Source: Blastocatellia bacterium
Lineage (GTDB): Bacteria; Acidobacteriota; Blastocatellia; RBC074
Direction of reading: 5' to 3'
Assembly: GCA_016789725.1 (NCBI GenBank)
Contig: JAEUQN010000006.1
Span: forward strand, 1-64,000
DNA: 64,000 bases
Shown: positions 9,770 to 19,149 of the stretch, piece after piece
Position numbering within the stretch: the stretch's first letter is position 1
Layout of the letters: each line of letters starts with the position of its first letter
The notes under the pieces: generated by a model
Told to the model about the DNA's origin: nothing
What the model saw: only the letters and a program-made list of their open reading frames with translations
Databases searched by the model: none
Made by a program: the position numbers and the translations under genes

Positions 9770-10480
9770 ATGACTGATCCGACGCGGCGCAAAATCCTGA
9801 TCGTAGATGACGACCGAAAAACGGTGTCCTTGATCAAACTCTATCTGGAACACGACGGCTACGAAACGTTGGTGGCGTATGACGGGCAGGAAGCGTTGCG
9901 ACAAGCGCGCGAACAGCAACCGGATTTGATCGTGTTGGATTTGATGTTGCCACAGGTGAATGGCCTGGACGTGTGTCGAGCATTGCGCGCGGAATCGAAA
10001 GTGCCGATCATCATGCTGACCGCACGCGCTGCCGAAGACGACAAGCTGCACGGGCTGGATTTGGGCGCGGATGATTATGTGACGAAGCCGTTCAGCCCAC
10101 GCGAATTGGTGGCGCGTGTTCGTGCGGTATTGCGCCGCATCGAACCGAGCATCGCACCCGAAAAAGCCATTCTGCAACGCAACGATCTCGTCGTAGATTT
10201 GCAGCGGCACACGGTGCAAATGCGCGGACAAGCGGTGACGGTGACGCCGACCGAATTCAAATTGCTGGCGACACTCATCAAAGCGCCGGGACAGGTTTTC
10301 ACGCGCCAGGAATTGGTGGAGAAAGCGTTAGGCTGGGATTACGACGGATTGGATCGCACGGTGGATGCGCACATCATGAATTTGCGCCGCAAGATTGAAC
10401 CCGAACGCGGCGCTCCTTCGCTGATCGTGACCGTCTTTGGCGTCGGCTACAAATTTGCGGAGGAAGCGCGTGCGACATAG
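9770..10480 (+). CDS. OmpR-family response regulator
   Basis: A 236-residue two-domain regulator. The receiver domain (about 8-122) has the acidic triad DDD at 13-15, the phosphoacceptor D57 in VLDLMLP, the T in MLTAR and the K in VTKPFSP. The C-terminal winged helix (about 140-230) shows TPTEFKLLATLI, the RTVDAHIMNLRRKIE recognition helix and the VTVFGVGYKF wing. It overlaps the downstream kinase gene by 11 nt, so the two are translationally coupled partners. An 11-bp direct repeat just upstream suggests autoregulation. Confidence 0.95.
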   Translation: MTDPTRRKILIVDDDRKTVSLIKLYLEHDGYETLVAYDGQEALRQAREQQPDLIVLDLMLPQVNGLDVCRALRAESKVPIIMLTARAAEDDKLHGLDLGADDYVTKPFSPRELVARVRAVLRRIEPSIAPEKAILQRNDLVVDLQRHTVQMRGQAVTVTPTEFKLLATLIKAPGQVFTRQELVEKALGWDYDGLDRTVDAHIMNLRRKIEPERGAPSLIVTVFGVGYKFAEEARAT

Positions 10481-11921
10481 TTTACGGCTGCGACTGTTGC
10501 TGATGACCGGGATCGTTTCTGTTGTGGCGATTGTCGCAGTGGCATTGCTCTCCAGCCGCGTCACGACGCGCCAATTCGACCGTTACATCGCCTCTGACAC
10601 CGAAACCAATCTCGACCGCTATCGCACGGCCTTGACGCGGCATTTTCAAACGCGCAATGGCTGGGAAGGCGTGCAAACTACGCTTGAACAGGTCGGCGCA
10701 ATCGCAGGCAAGGCGTTAATTCTCGTGGATGCCGAACGCAACGTGCTGGCTGCGACGCCGTCGCAAATGACGCGTGCGAGCATTGCCGTCACGTCAAATC
10801 ATCGAGTTAGTTTTGAATGGCGCGAGGTCGTGGATGCTGGGCCAAATCGGAAAGAAGAACGCGTCGAAAAAGGCGTGCTGATGAATCCGCCGCACGTCGT
10901 GCTGATGAATGCACGCAACGAAACGACGGGCACGTTGTATGTCGTTCCGCTCAATCAGGGTGATGCCGCGCCGAGCAACGAATCGGTTTTTGTCGGCGCA
11001 GTGAATCGCTCGCTGCTGTGGGCGGGATTGTTAGCAGGCGCGGCGGCATTGCTTGTGACGGTTGCGCTTTCGCGGCGCATTCTCGGCCCGATTGAAGCGT
11101 TGACAAACGTGGTGCGCAGGATGGAGCGCGGCGATTTGACTGAGCGTGTAACGGTGCAAACAAACGACGAAATCGGTGAACTGGCACGCGCGTTCAATGC
11201 AATGGCTGACGGATTGGAACGAACGGAACAACTACGCCGCAACATGGTCAGCGACATCGCCCACGAATTGCGCACACCGCTCACGAATCTGCGCTGCCAG
11301 ATCGAAGCCTTGCAAGATGGATTGGTTGTGCCGTCTGCGCAAACCTTCAATTCGTTACACGAAGAAGCGATGCTGCTGAAACGCCTGATTGACGACTTGC
11401 AGGAGCTGGCATTAGCCGAAGCGGGGCAATTGCGGCTGGAATGCGTGGCAATGCAAGTGGCCGATGTCGTCAATCAAGTTGTCAGCGCGTTTGCTGCACA
11501 AGCCGCAGAAAAAGCGATTGCGCTGCACACCGAAGTGCCGTCCGATTTGCCCATGATTTATGCCGATCCTGAACGGGTCGGACAAATTCTGCGCAACCTG
11601 CTCGCCAACGCGCTCGCTCACACGCCGCACGACGGGCGCATAAACATTGGGGCTCGCGCAGCCAATGACCAGATCGAAATCAGTGTCGCTGACACGGGCG
11701 CAGGCATTGCCCCCGAACATTTGCCCAACATCTTCGAGCGGTTTTATCGCGCCGACAGTTCGCGCGCCCGCTCGACCGGCGGCGCAGGCTTGGGCCTGGC
11801 GATTGTGAAGCAACTGGTCGAAGCACAAGGCGGGCGCGTGTGCGTGCAAAGCGAGTCAGGGCGGGGCGCAACTTTCATCCTCGTGTTCCAGAAATCTGAA
11901 GCGGCGATTCCTCTCAATTGA
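10470..11921 (+). CDS. membrane sensor histidine kinase
   Basis: A 483-residue sensor kinase. TM1 is at the N-terminus (LRLLLMTGIVSVVAIVAVALL), followed by an extracytoplasmic sensor of about 150 residues, TM2 (LLWAGLLAGAAALLVTVAL), HAMP (RRILGPIEALTNVV to ELARAFNAMADGL), HisKA with H265 in DIAHELRTPL, and a HATPase_c domain with N box (LRNLLANALAHTP), G1 (DTGAGIAPEHL) and G2 (GGAGLGLAIV). The GTG at 10470 is chosen because GGAGGA precedes it by about 6 nt and it places TM1 at the start. It overlaps the response regulator by 11 nt. The signal is unknown. Confidence 0.94.
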   Translation: MRHSLRLRLLLMTGIVSVVAIVAVALLSSRVTTRQFDRYIASDTETNLDRYRTALTRHFQTRNGWEGVQTTLEQVGAIAGKALILVDAERNVLAATPSQMTRASIAVTSNHRVSFEWREVVDAGPNRKEERVEKGVLMNPPHVVLMNARNETTGTLYVVPLNQGDAAPSNESVFVGAVNRSLLWAGLLAGAAALLVTVALSRRILGPIEALTNVVRRMERGDLTERVTVQTNDEIGELARAFNAMADGLERTEQLRRNMVSDIAHELRTPLTNLRCQIEALQDGLVVPSAQTFNSLHEEAMLLKRLIDDLQELALAEAGQLRLECVAMQVADVVNQVVSAFAAQAAEKAIALHTEVPSDLPMIYADPERVGQILRNLLANALAHTPHDGRINIGARAANDQIEISVADTGAGIAPEHLPNIFERFYRADSSRARSTGGAGLGLAIVKQLVEAQGGRVCVQSESGRGATFILVFQKSEAAIPLN

Positions 11922-11933
11922 CCTTATTTCGGC

Positions 11934-11962
11934 CTTCATCACATCTTCACAACTCTTTGGTA
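11934..11962 (+). promoter_or_regulatory. candidate response-regulator site upstream of the beta-lactamase-like gene
   Basis: CTTCATCACATCTTCACA followed by TTTGGTA. The CTTCA repeats start at 11934 and 11945, 11 bp apart. It matches the site at 9731-9759 in 24 of 29 positions and lies about 50 bp before the ATG at 12014, which would place that gene under the adjacent two-component system. Confidence 0.45.
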
Positions 11963-12013
11963 CAACCGTTCTTCGCTCGAACATTTCAACTGAATCTTCT
12001 TCTGCGAGGAACT

Positions 12014-13984
12014 ATGACCAATTGGAAAAACTGCCTCATCGCCCTGTCGTTATTGGCGCTTGTCGCACACGCGCAACCTACGTCCGAAAAAATTGATGAA
12101 TATCTAAAACGCTTGACCGGTTTTGGATTGACTGGTTCTGTGCTGGTTGCGAAAGACGGCAAGGTGATTTTGGAAAAAGGCTACGGGATGGCGGATCGCA
12201 AACGGAATCTGCCGTTCACCAAGGACACTGTCGTTGACATCGGCTCGAACACCAAAGACCTGACGAAAACGGCGATCCTGCAACTTGCGCAGGCGGGCAA
12301 GCTCAAGCTGAACGATACACTGCCAAAGTTTTTTGATAATGTTCCGGCGGATAAAGCCATCATCACCATCGCGCAATTGATGGAACATACCGCAGGCTTT
12401 GGACAATATTCGGGGCGCGATGAAGAACTGCTGACCAAAGCGGATTTTCTCAAAAATATTCTCCGTGCATCGCTGATTGCTGCGCCGGGCCAAGAGGAAA
12501 ACTATTCAAATCCTGGGTACAGTTTGCTTGCGGCAATCATCGAGAAAGTCAGCGGGCAAAGCTACGATCAATATGTGCAGGATCACATTCTGACGCCGGT
12601 CGGGATGACGACGACGGGTTACATTTTGCCGAAGTGGCGCGACGGCCAACTCGCACACAATTATGTGGAGGGCGAAGAACGGCCTTCGACCTTTGAGTTG
12701 CCACATTTGCCCGACGGCCCAACGTGGAATTTGCGCGGCAATGGCGGCACGCTTTCGACGGTCGGCGACATGTATAAGTTCTATCAGTCGTTGCAGGGCG
12801 ACAAGCTGCTCAACAACGAATTCAAAGCCCAACTATTCGACGTGAACGGCCCGCTGGCGCTGGTGGGCGGCAATGGAGTTCACTTCTTCATCTATCAGTA
12901 CGAACCGGCGCAGCGGCTGGTGATTTTGTTGGCCACGACCGACCCGCGTATGCGTGCGCCTGAAGTCTGCCGACGAATTGTCGCTCTGGTCGGCGGTCGT
13001 GACGTTGCAATGCCGCCAGCGCTTGTGAAGCTGGATGCCGCTTCGTTGCAAAAGCTGGCAGGGAATTACAAATTGCCTTCCGGCGCAGAATTGAACGTCA
13101 CAGCAAAAGGCGAAGCATTGCTGGTCGCAGGCGCAAACGAAGCCGGATTTCTTGCGTTGCAAGGCGAGGTACGCGGCAATCCTGAACAAATGAAAAAGAT
13201 GAGCGTGCAGACCAAAGCAATGCTGGAGGCGGCTGCCAGTGGTGATTACGCGCTCACACACAAAGCCTTTGGTGCGGCGATGCCGTACGACCAATTCAAG
13301 GCGCGTCAGGAAAACTCGTGGAAACAACGCCGTGAACGATTCGGCGCGTTCAAAGCGGTGACGATTCTGAGCACTGTGCCGGAGCAAACCGGCTATGCCA
13401 CAACCGCGCGGCTGGATTTTGCGCGCGGCGCAGAATACACGCAATTTATGTGGGATCGCGGTGGCACATTGCGCGGCCTTCGTTTTCTGATGGACATGCC
13501 GGGTGTTTTGTTTTATCCGCAATCGGCGACGGAGTTTGTCAGCTTCAATCTCTCAAACGGCGAAACCATCAAGCTGAACTTCCAGCCGCAGAGCAACGGT
13601 TACAATCTGACGCTGCAATCTGCCAATGTTACTGCACCTGCCAAAGTTACCGCGCCCGCTTTGCCGGACAATGTTGCTGGTCGAATTGTTGCAGCGTATA
13701 TCAAAGCCTTTAATTCCGGCGATGCAAAGACAATGGAAGAGTTTCTGCAAGCGAATTTATCCAAAACTTCGTTGGCAAATCGTTCGATGAAAGAACGGCT
13801 GGAGGTCTATCAACGCTTGCGTGGTGATCTGGGGAATATGACCATGAGCCGTGTTTCGGAAACCAATGCACATGGGCTGGCTGTGGCATTCCAAACAGCC
13901 ACAGGGCAGGACGCAGAATTTTTGTTTGAGCTTGATCCTGTAGAATCGCAAAAGCTGAAAGGCCTGCGCGTCGAATTGCGGTAG
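12014..13984 (+). CDS. secreted serine beta-lactamase-like protein with C-terminal extension
   Basis: A 656-residue exported serine hydrolase of the class C beta-lactamase/DD-peptidase-like (Pfam Beta-lactamase) family. A signal peptide (cleavage near AHAQ) precedes the catalytic domain at about 25-350 with the S-x-x-K motif SNTK (S78, K81), the Y-S-N motif at Y164-N166, and HTAGFGQY. Beyond 350 come a DUF3471-like beta segment and a terminal region (about 550-656) resembling an NTF2-like fold. Such proteins are often esterases or D-amino-acid peptidases rather than true beta-lactamases. The ATG at 12014 has GAGGA 4 nt upstream and starts a clean signal peptide. It follows the two-component pair and may be its target. 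Confidence 0.87.
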   Translation: MTNWKNCLIALSLLALVAHAQPTSEKIDEYLKRLTGFGLTGSVLVAKDGKVILEKGYGMADRKRNLPFTKDTVVDIGSNTKDLTKTAILQLAQAGKLKLNDTLPKFFDNVPADKAIITIAQLMEHTAGFGQYSGRDEELLTKADFLKNILRASLIAAPGQEENYSNPGYSLLAAIIEKVSGQSYDQYVQDHILTPVGMTTTGYILPKWRDGQLAHNYVEGEERPSTFELPHLPDGPTWNLRGNGGTLSTVGDMYKFYQSLQGDKLLNNEFKAQLFDVNGPLALVGGNGVHFFIYQYEPAQRLVILLATTDPRMRAPEVCRRIVALVGGRDVAMPPALVKLDAASLQKLAGNYKLPSGAELNVTAKGEALLVAGANEAGFLALQGEVRGNPEQMKKMSVQTKAMLEAAASGDYALTHKAFGAAMPYDQFKARQENSWKQRRERFGAFKAVTILSTVPEQTGYATTARLDFARGAEYTQFMWDRGGTLRGLRFLMDMPGVLFYPQSATEFVSFNLSNGETIKLNFQPQSNGYNLTLQSANVTAPAKVTAPALPDNVAGRIVAAYIKAFNSGDAKTMEEFLQANLSKTSLANRSMKERLEVYQRLRGDLGNMTMSRVSETNAHGLAVAFQTATGQDAEFLFELDPVESQKLKGLRVELR

Positions 13985-14001
13985 CAGAACAAATTGCGCG
14001 C

Positions 14002-14033
14002 TTTTGGGAAAATGAAATCTCAAAAGCGAACAC
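14002..14033 (+). promoter_or_regulatory. upstream two-box element (site C)
   Basis: TTTTGGGA at 14002-14009 and CGAACAC at 14027-14033 with a 17-nt spacer, the same as sites A, B and D. Here the flanks also pair as GCTTTTG/CAAAAGC. It lies 73 bp before the -24 GG. Confidence 0.55.
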
Positions 14034-14104
14034 TCCGCATCTTCCTGCGTGCAACGCTGCTGGCGCAACTTTTACAACCAAGCGATTTATCTCCCGCGCG
14101 GAAC

Positions 14105-14119
14105 TGGCACGGCAATTGG
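14105..14119 (+). promoter_or_regulatory. sigma-54-type promoter of the ADOP-ADOP-WD40 operon
   Basis: TGGCACGGCAATTGG: perfect -24 TGGCACG, with the -12 GG at 14118-14119 ten bases after the -24 GG. The predicted start near 14130 is about 50 nt before the ATG at 14180. Confidence 0.65.
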
Positions 14120-14179
14120 ATAGCAACACTTCAGTCACCAGTGTCTTTCGATGTGCTTTGGTCCGATAGGGAGAAAACC

Positions 14180-16597
14180 ATGAACGACTTGTTCCGCGAT
14201 GTACTCTACGGTTTGCGCACCCTGCGCAAAGCGCCGGGCTTTACCTTGATTGCAATTTTTACGCTCGCGCTCGGCATTGGTGCGACCACCGCCATATTCA
14301 GTGTTGTCAATGCGGTGTTGTTACGTTCCTTGCCATTGCCGAAGGCCGAACGCCTGATGACGATTTGGGAAGATTATCGGGCGAAAGATGGACCGGAATT
14401 GGAATGGACTTCGCCGACAGGCTTCAGCGATTGGCGCGATCAGGCGCAATCGTTCGATCACGTAGCGGCGTGGCAGGGGTGGCAACCGACGCTGACCGGG
14501 CAGGCCGAACCGGAGCAATTGATTGGTGCCACCGTGTCGTACAACACCCTTGAGATGCTGGGCGTCTTGCCAAACCAGGGGCGCACGTTTCGCAAGGAAG
14601 AAGATCAACGCGGCGCAGAAAAGGTCGTGATTCTCAGTCACGGTTTGTGGCAACGTCGTTTCGGCGGCGATCCATCTTTGATTGGCAAACCAATTTCGTT
14701 AATGGGCGAAAACTGGACCGTGGTCGGTGTGATGCCTGCGGGGTTTCAGTTCCCGGTGATTCCCAAAGCCGATCTCTATCGCACGCTGATGCCATCGCTG
14801 GGCGAAGGCTGTCAGCGCGGTTGCCTGACGTTACGCGTGATCGCGCGATTAAAAGAAGGCGTAACTGAAATGCAGGCGCGCAGCGAACTCGAAACTCTTG
14901 CGCGCAACATTGCTCAGCAGTTTCCCGAATCCAATGCCGGAGTTGGAGTCACGCTTAAGCCGTTGCACGATTATTTGACCAGAGACGTCAAAACGCCGAT
15001 GTATGCGTTGCTGGGAGCGGTCGCTCTTTTGTTGTTGATTGCGTGCGCGAACGTCGCCAATTTGTTGCTGGCACGTTCGGCGACGCGCGAAAAAGAAATT
15101 GCGATTCGCGCGGCCCTCGGTGCTGGTCGGGGTCGCATTGTCCGGCAATTGCTGGCGGAAAGCGTATTGCTCGCGTTGATTGGCGGGGGCTTGGGATTAT
15201 TGGTTTCATACTGGATGGTGGATTTGCTGGTAAGTTTCAGTCCCGACGGCACGCCGCGCCTGAGTGAAGTTGTGGTTGATCGGCGCGTGCTGGGCTTTTC
15301 GTTGGGCCTCTCGGTCTTGACGGGGTTGCTATTTGGCCTGGCTCCGGCGTGGCAAATTTCGCGCACGGATGTTCATCAATCGTTGCGAGACAGCGGCAAG
15401 GGGACGCCCTCGGCGCAACGAGGTCGTCGTGCGCTCGGCGCGATGGTGGTTGCCGAAACGGCGTTGGCGTTGATGTTGCTGGTCGGCGCGGGGTTGCTGA
15501 TGAAAAGCTTCGTGCAATTGCAGCGCGTTGATCCGGGCTTCAATCCAAACGGCGTCTTGACAGCCGTCATCAATCTGCCGCGCGCCAATTACCCCGAACG
15601 CCCCAAAGTCATAGCATTTTATCAACAGCTTCTCGAACGTGTTAGTGCGTTGCCCGGCGTACAATCGGCGGGCGCAGTTTCTTCGCTGCCGATGGGCGGC
15701 TTCAACAGCGACACTGGCATTGTTATTGAAGGGCGTCCGGCCCCGCCGCCAAATCAACAGCCGGGAGCGTGGTTCAGCTCTGTCAGCCTGGATTACTTTC
15801 GCACCATGGCAACGCCGTTACGCGCGGGACGCTGGTTTACGGAACGCGACAACGCGCAGTCACCCAAAGTCATCATCGTCAATGAAACGTTTGTGCGCCG
15901 TTACTATCCGAACGACAACCCAATTGGCAAACGCATCGGCGATGGACGCCCGGATGGCTGGCGCGAAATCGTGGGTGTTGTCGGTGACGTGAAGCATTTT
16001 GGTCTGAGCGAAGAGTCGCGGCCTTCGATGTTTTTCCCCGATCAGCAAGCGGGTTCGCCGCGCATGGTTTTGGTGATGCGGACGTCGAATGACCCACTGA
16101 GCTTAACCGCCGCCGTGCGCGGAGCCGTTGCTTCACTCGATAACAATTTGGCGGTTGCTACGATCAAAACGATGGAACAGGTGACGGCTGAATCCATTGC
16201 TACGCCGCGCTTCACGCTGTTGATCTTCGGTCTTTTTTCCACGCTCGCCTTGTTGCTCGCGGCGGCAGGCATTTATGGCGTGATGTCATACAGCGTGACT
16301 GAGCGCACGCACGAAATCGGCATTCGCATGGCGCTCGGCGCAAGCGTGCGTGATGTGTTGCAATTGATCATCGGACAAGGTTTGAAGTTGACGCTGCTCG
16401 GCACCACCATCGGCTTGCTGGCGGCGTGGGGATTGACGCGGTGGATGAAAAGCCTGTTGTTTGACGTCAGCGCCACCGACCCGATCACTTTCGTCGTTGT
16501 AGCGATTTTATTGGGCTTCGTAGCTTTTCTGGCGTGTTATCTTCCCGCGCGACGAGCCACCAAAGTGGACCCGATGATTGCTCTAAGATGTGAGTAG
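14180..16597 (+). CDS. ADOP-family permease (copy 3)
   Basis: An 805-residue plain ADOP without prefix domain. It starts [21 protein letters not shown], then the first TM helix and [17 protein letters not shown], a MacB-like domain, an FtsX block with [17 protein letters not shown], a second extracytoplasmic domain and a terminal FtsX block with [20 protein letters not shown], ending [10 protein letters not shown]. The ATG at 14180 has AGGGAGA about 6 nt upstream; an in-frame start at 13994 would give a non-membrane extension unlike any paralogue and would place the promoter inside the gene. It is first in a probable operon with the next ADOP and the TPR/WD40 gene. Confidence 0.93.
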   Translation: MNDLFRDVLYGLRTLRKAPGFTLIAIFTLALGIGATTAIFSVVNAVLLRSLPLPKAERLMTIWEDYRAKDGPELEWTSPTGFSDWRDQAQSFDHVAAWQGWQPTLTGQAEPEQLIGATVSYNTLEMLGVLPNQGRTFRKEEDQRGAEKVVILSHGLWQRRFGGDPSLIGKPISLMGENWTVVGVMPAGFQFPVIPKADLYRTLMPSLGEGCQRGCLTLRVIARLKEGVTEMQARSELETLARNIAQQFPESNAGVGVTLKPLHDYLTRDVKTPMYALLGAVALLLLIACANVANLLLARSATREKEIAIRAALGAGRGRIVRQLLAESVLLALIGGGLGLLVSYWMVDLLVSFSPDGTPRLSEVVVDRRVLGFSLGLSVLTGLLFGLAPAWQISRTDVHQSLRDSGKGTPSAQRGRRALGAMVVAETALALMLLVGAGLLMKSFVQLQRVDPGFNPNGVLTAVINLPRANYPERPKVIAFYQQLLERVSALPGVQSAGAVSSLPMGGFNSDTGIVIEGRPAPPPNQQPGAWFSSVSLDYFRTMATPLRAGRWFTERDNAQSPKVIIVNETFVRRYYPNDNPIGKRIGDGRPDGWREIVGVVGDVKHFGLSEESRPSMFFPDQQAGSPRMVLVMRTSNDPLSLTAAVRGAVASLDNNLAVATIKTMEQVTAESIATPRFTLLIFGLFSTLALLLAAAGIYGVMSYSVTERTHEIGIRMALGASVRDVLQLIIGQGLKLTLLGTTIGLLAAWGLTRWMKSLLFDVSATDPITFVVVAILLGFVAFLACYLPARRATKVDPMIALRCE

Positions 16598-16660
16598 ACC
16601 GGTAGACCGTAGACGGTAGTCGGTAGCTTTCGGTTTTCTACTACCGTCTACTGACTACTG
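16594..16660 (+). repeat. GTAGAC-type hairpin repeat between ADOP copies 3 and 4
   Basis: Degenerate GTAGAC/GGTAG repeats start inside the stop codon. The arm GTAGACGGTAG (16609-16619) pairs perfectly with CTACCGTCTAC (16641-16651) around a loop containing TTTCGG. It is the most diverged member of the family also seen at 35619, 38288 and 40841. Confidence 0.75.
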
Positions 16661-16687
16661 TTTGCCTTCTACTCTTCAGGAGACTTT

Positions 16688-19129
16688 ATGCAAACTCTTT
16701 GGCACGACCTTCGTTATGGCTTACGCCTGTTGCTGCGCAAGCCGGCCTTTACGGCTGTTGCGATTCTGGCGCTGGCGCTGGGGATTGGCGCAAACACTGC
16801 AATTTTCAGCGTCGTCAACGCGATTCTGTTACGCCCGCTGCCATATCCTGAACCAGAACGGTTGGTACAACTCAATCACAATTATCCGCAGATCAACCTC
16901 AAGGCTTCGGTGTCAGCGTTTGGCTACTCGATTTACAAAGAGCAGGCCAAAGCCTTCGAGCAAATTACGGCGATCTCTGGTAGCAGCTTGAACCTGACCG
17001 ATGGCGGCGAGCCGGAGCAATTGCAAGCGATGACCGTCACGGCAAGTTTCTTTCCTTTGTTTGGGGCCGAGGCTGCGCGCGGGCGCGTGATTTTGCCCGA
17101 AGAAGAGCAGGAGGGGCGCAATCGCGTTGCTGTTTTGAGCGATGCGTTGTGGACGCGACGGTTTGGCGCTGATCCGAGCCTCGTCAACAAAACGATTACG
17201 CTCAACGGCGAAAACTATTTGGTCATTGGTGTGATGCCCGCGCAGTTTCAATTTGGGCGCGAATTTGGGCGTGTGCCTGATCTGTGGGTTCCGTTGACAT
17301 TTACGCCGCAACAGTTATCGCCGAACAATCTAAACAATGAATATCTATCGGTGTTTGGACGCGTACGCACCGGGTTGTCAGTGCAACAGGCGCAAGCCGA
17401 ATTGGACGTTTTGGCCGACAACGTGCGGAAGCAATATTCGCCGAACACCAGCCGTGAGCAATGGGGATTGTTGTTGCAGCCGCTGAATGAATTGGTGGTC
17501 GGCGATGTTCGCTTTGCCTTATGGGTGTTGCTCGGCGCGGTAGGATTGGTGTTGTTGATCGCTTGCGCCAACGTGGCGAATTTGACGCTGGCGCGGGCCG
17601 CAGATCGGCAACGCGAGATGGCCGTGCGGGCGGCGTTGGGCGCGGGGCGCGCGCGCGTGATCCGACAGATGCTGACCGAAAGCGTGTTGTTGGCGGTGAT
17701 GGGCGGCGTGTTGGGGCTGGGCCTGGCGGCGTGGGGCGTTTCGCTGTTGTCAAAGTTGACGCAGATTCAAATACCGCGTTCACACGAAATCGGATTGGAT
17801 TGGCGTGTCTTGCTTTTCACGTTGGGCGTGTCGGTGTTGACCGGGATTTTGTTTGGGTTGGTTCCGGCGTTGCAAGCTTCGCGCGGCAATGTTTACGACA
17901 CGCTGAAAGACGGCGGGCGCAGTGGGCAGGGCGGCGCACGCGGACGATTGCGCAGCTCGCTGATCGTTGCGGAGATGGCCTTGGCCTTAATGCTGCTGGT
18001 TGGCGCGGGCCTGCTGATGCGCAGCTTCTGGCAATTGCAACAGGTCAGCCCCGGCTTTCAACCACAGGGCGTTTTATCCTTGATGGTGTCGTTGCCCGGT
18101 CACAAATACAAAGAGCCGCCGCAACGAGTGAATTTCTTTGACCAATTGTTACCACAGCTCAAAGCCTTGCCCGGCGTGCAATCGGTCGGCGCGAGTTCGG
18201 TGATTCCAATGAGCGGCACGAATTCCAGCGGCAGCTTCCAGATCGAAGGCCGCCAGATTCCCCAAGGGCAATCTTCACCGCACGGTGATCGTTGGCAAGC
18301 CGCAGGCGATTATTTCGAGACGATGAAAATCCCGCTTGTGCGTGGACGTTATTTCACTGCGCAGGACACCGCGAATTCATTGGGCGTGGCGATCATTGAC
18401 GAAACGATGGCGCGGAAATATTGGCCCAACGAAGACCCGCTGGGCAAACGTATCTCGTTCGAGCGTGACGACCAGGGCCAGCCGCGTTGGCGCGAAATCG
18501 TGGGCCTTGTCGGTCACGCCAAACACCGCAATCTGGAAGGCGAATCGCGCGTGCAATATTACATCCCGTATGCACAGCGCCCGAATTCCACCAGCATGTT
18601 TCTCGTTTTGCGCACGACAGGCGATCCGACCAACGTTGCTGGCACGGTGCGCAACGCCGTGCGCAATCTCGACAAAGAATTACCAGTCTTTCGTGTGACG
18701 ACGATGGAGCAATTGGTTGCCGATTCGATGGCGCAACGCCGCTTCACGCTGTGGTTGCTGGGAATTTTTGCGGTCACGGCCTTGTTGCTCGCTGCCGTGG
18801 GATTGTACGGCGTGCTGGCCTATTCGGTGTCGCAGCGGTCGCACGAAATCGGCATTCGCATGGCGCTCGGCGCACAAGGCAGCGATGTGCAAAAGTTGGT
18901 CGTCGGACAAGGCATGAAACTGGTTCTCCTCGGCACGGGAATTGGCTTGGTCGGCGCGTTTGCCCTGATGCGTCTGATGGCAAGTTTATTGTTTGGCGTG
19001 GGCGCGGCTGATCCTGTGACTTATGTTGCGATTACGTCGTTATTGGCGGGCGTCGCCTTGTTGGCGTGTTGGATTCCCGCCCGACGGGCCACGAAAGTAG
19101 ACCCGATAATTGCGCTGCGGTACGAGTAA
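16688..19129 (+). CDS. ADOP-family permease (copy 4)
   Basis: An 813-residue plain ADOP with start MQTLWHDLRYGLRLLLRKPAF and the standard order of TM helix, MacB-like domain, FtsX block ([17 protein letters not shown]), helix, second MacB-like domain, and terminal FtsX block ([18 protein letters not shown]) ending [23 protein letters not shown] sits 5-6 nt before the ATG. It is separated from copy 3 by 90 bp holding a hairpin repeat, and the TPR/WD40 gene starts 20 nt after its stop, so it is the middle gene of an operon. The substrate is unknown. Confidence 0.93.
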   Translation: MQTLWHDLRYGLRLLLRKPAFTAVAILALALGIGANTAIFSVVNAILLRPLPYPEPERLVQLNHNYPQINLKASVSAFGYSIYKEQAKAFEQITAISGSSLNLTDGGEPEQLQAMTVTASFFPLFGAEAARGRVILPEEEQEGRNRVAVLSDALWTRRFGADPSLVNKTITLNGENYLVIGVMPAQFQFGREFGRVPDLWVPLTFTPQQLSPNNLNNEYLSVFGRVRTGLSVQQAQAELDVLADNVRKQYSPNTSREQWGLLLQPLNELVVGDVRFALWVLLGAVGLVLLIACANVANLTLARAADRQREMAVRAALGAGRARVIRQMLTESVLLAVMGGVLGLGLAAWGVSLLSKLTQIQIPRSHEIGLDWRVLLFTLGVSVLTGILFGLVPALQASRGNVYDTLKDGGRSGQGGARGRLRSSLIVAEMALALMLLVGAGLLMRSFWQLQQVSPGFQPQGVLSLMVSLPGHKYKEPPQRVNFFDQLLPQLKALPGVQSVGASSVIPMSGTNSSGSFQIEGRQIPQGQSSPHGDRWQAAGDYFETMKIPLVRGRYFTAQDTANSLGVAIIDETMARKYWPNEDPLGKRISFERDDQGQPRWREIVGLVGHAKHRNLEGESRVQYYIPYAQRPNSTSMFLVLRTTGDPTNVAGTVRNAVRNLDKELPVFRVTTMEQLVADSMAQRRFTLWLLGIFAVTALLLAAVGLYGVLAYSVSQRSHEIGIRMALGAQGSDVQKLVVGQGMKLVLLGTGIGLVGAFALMRLMASLLFGVGAADPVTYVAITSLLAGVALLACWIPARRATKVDPIIALRYE

Positions 19130-19149
19130 ATGATAGGGAGCGGACGGCT

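Noticed and set aside
9043-9777. A 244-codon plus-strand frame across the cupin gene
   Set aside because: It is antisense to a gene with a Tat signal and clear cupin motifs, and it runs over the promoter of the response regulator.
13994-14179. N-terminal extension of ADOP copy 3 from the in-frame start at 13994
   Set aside because: The extension is hydrophilic, absent from paralogues, and contains the sigma-54 promoter and upstream boxes, so it is leader DNA.
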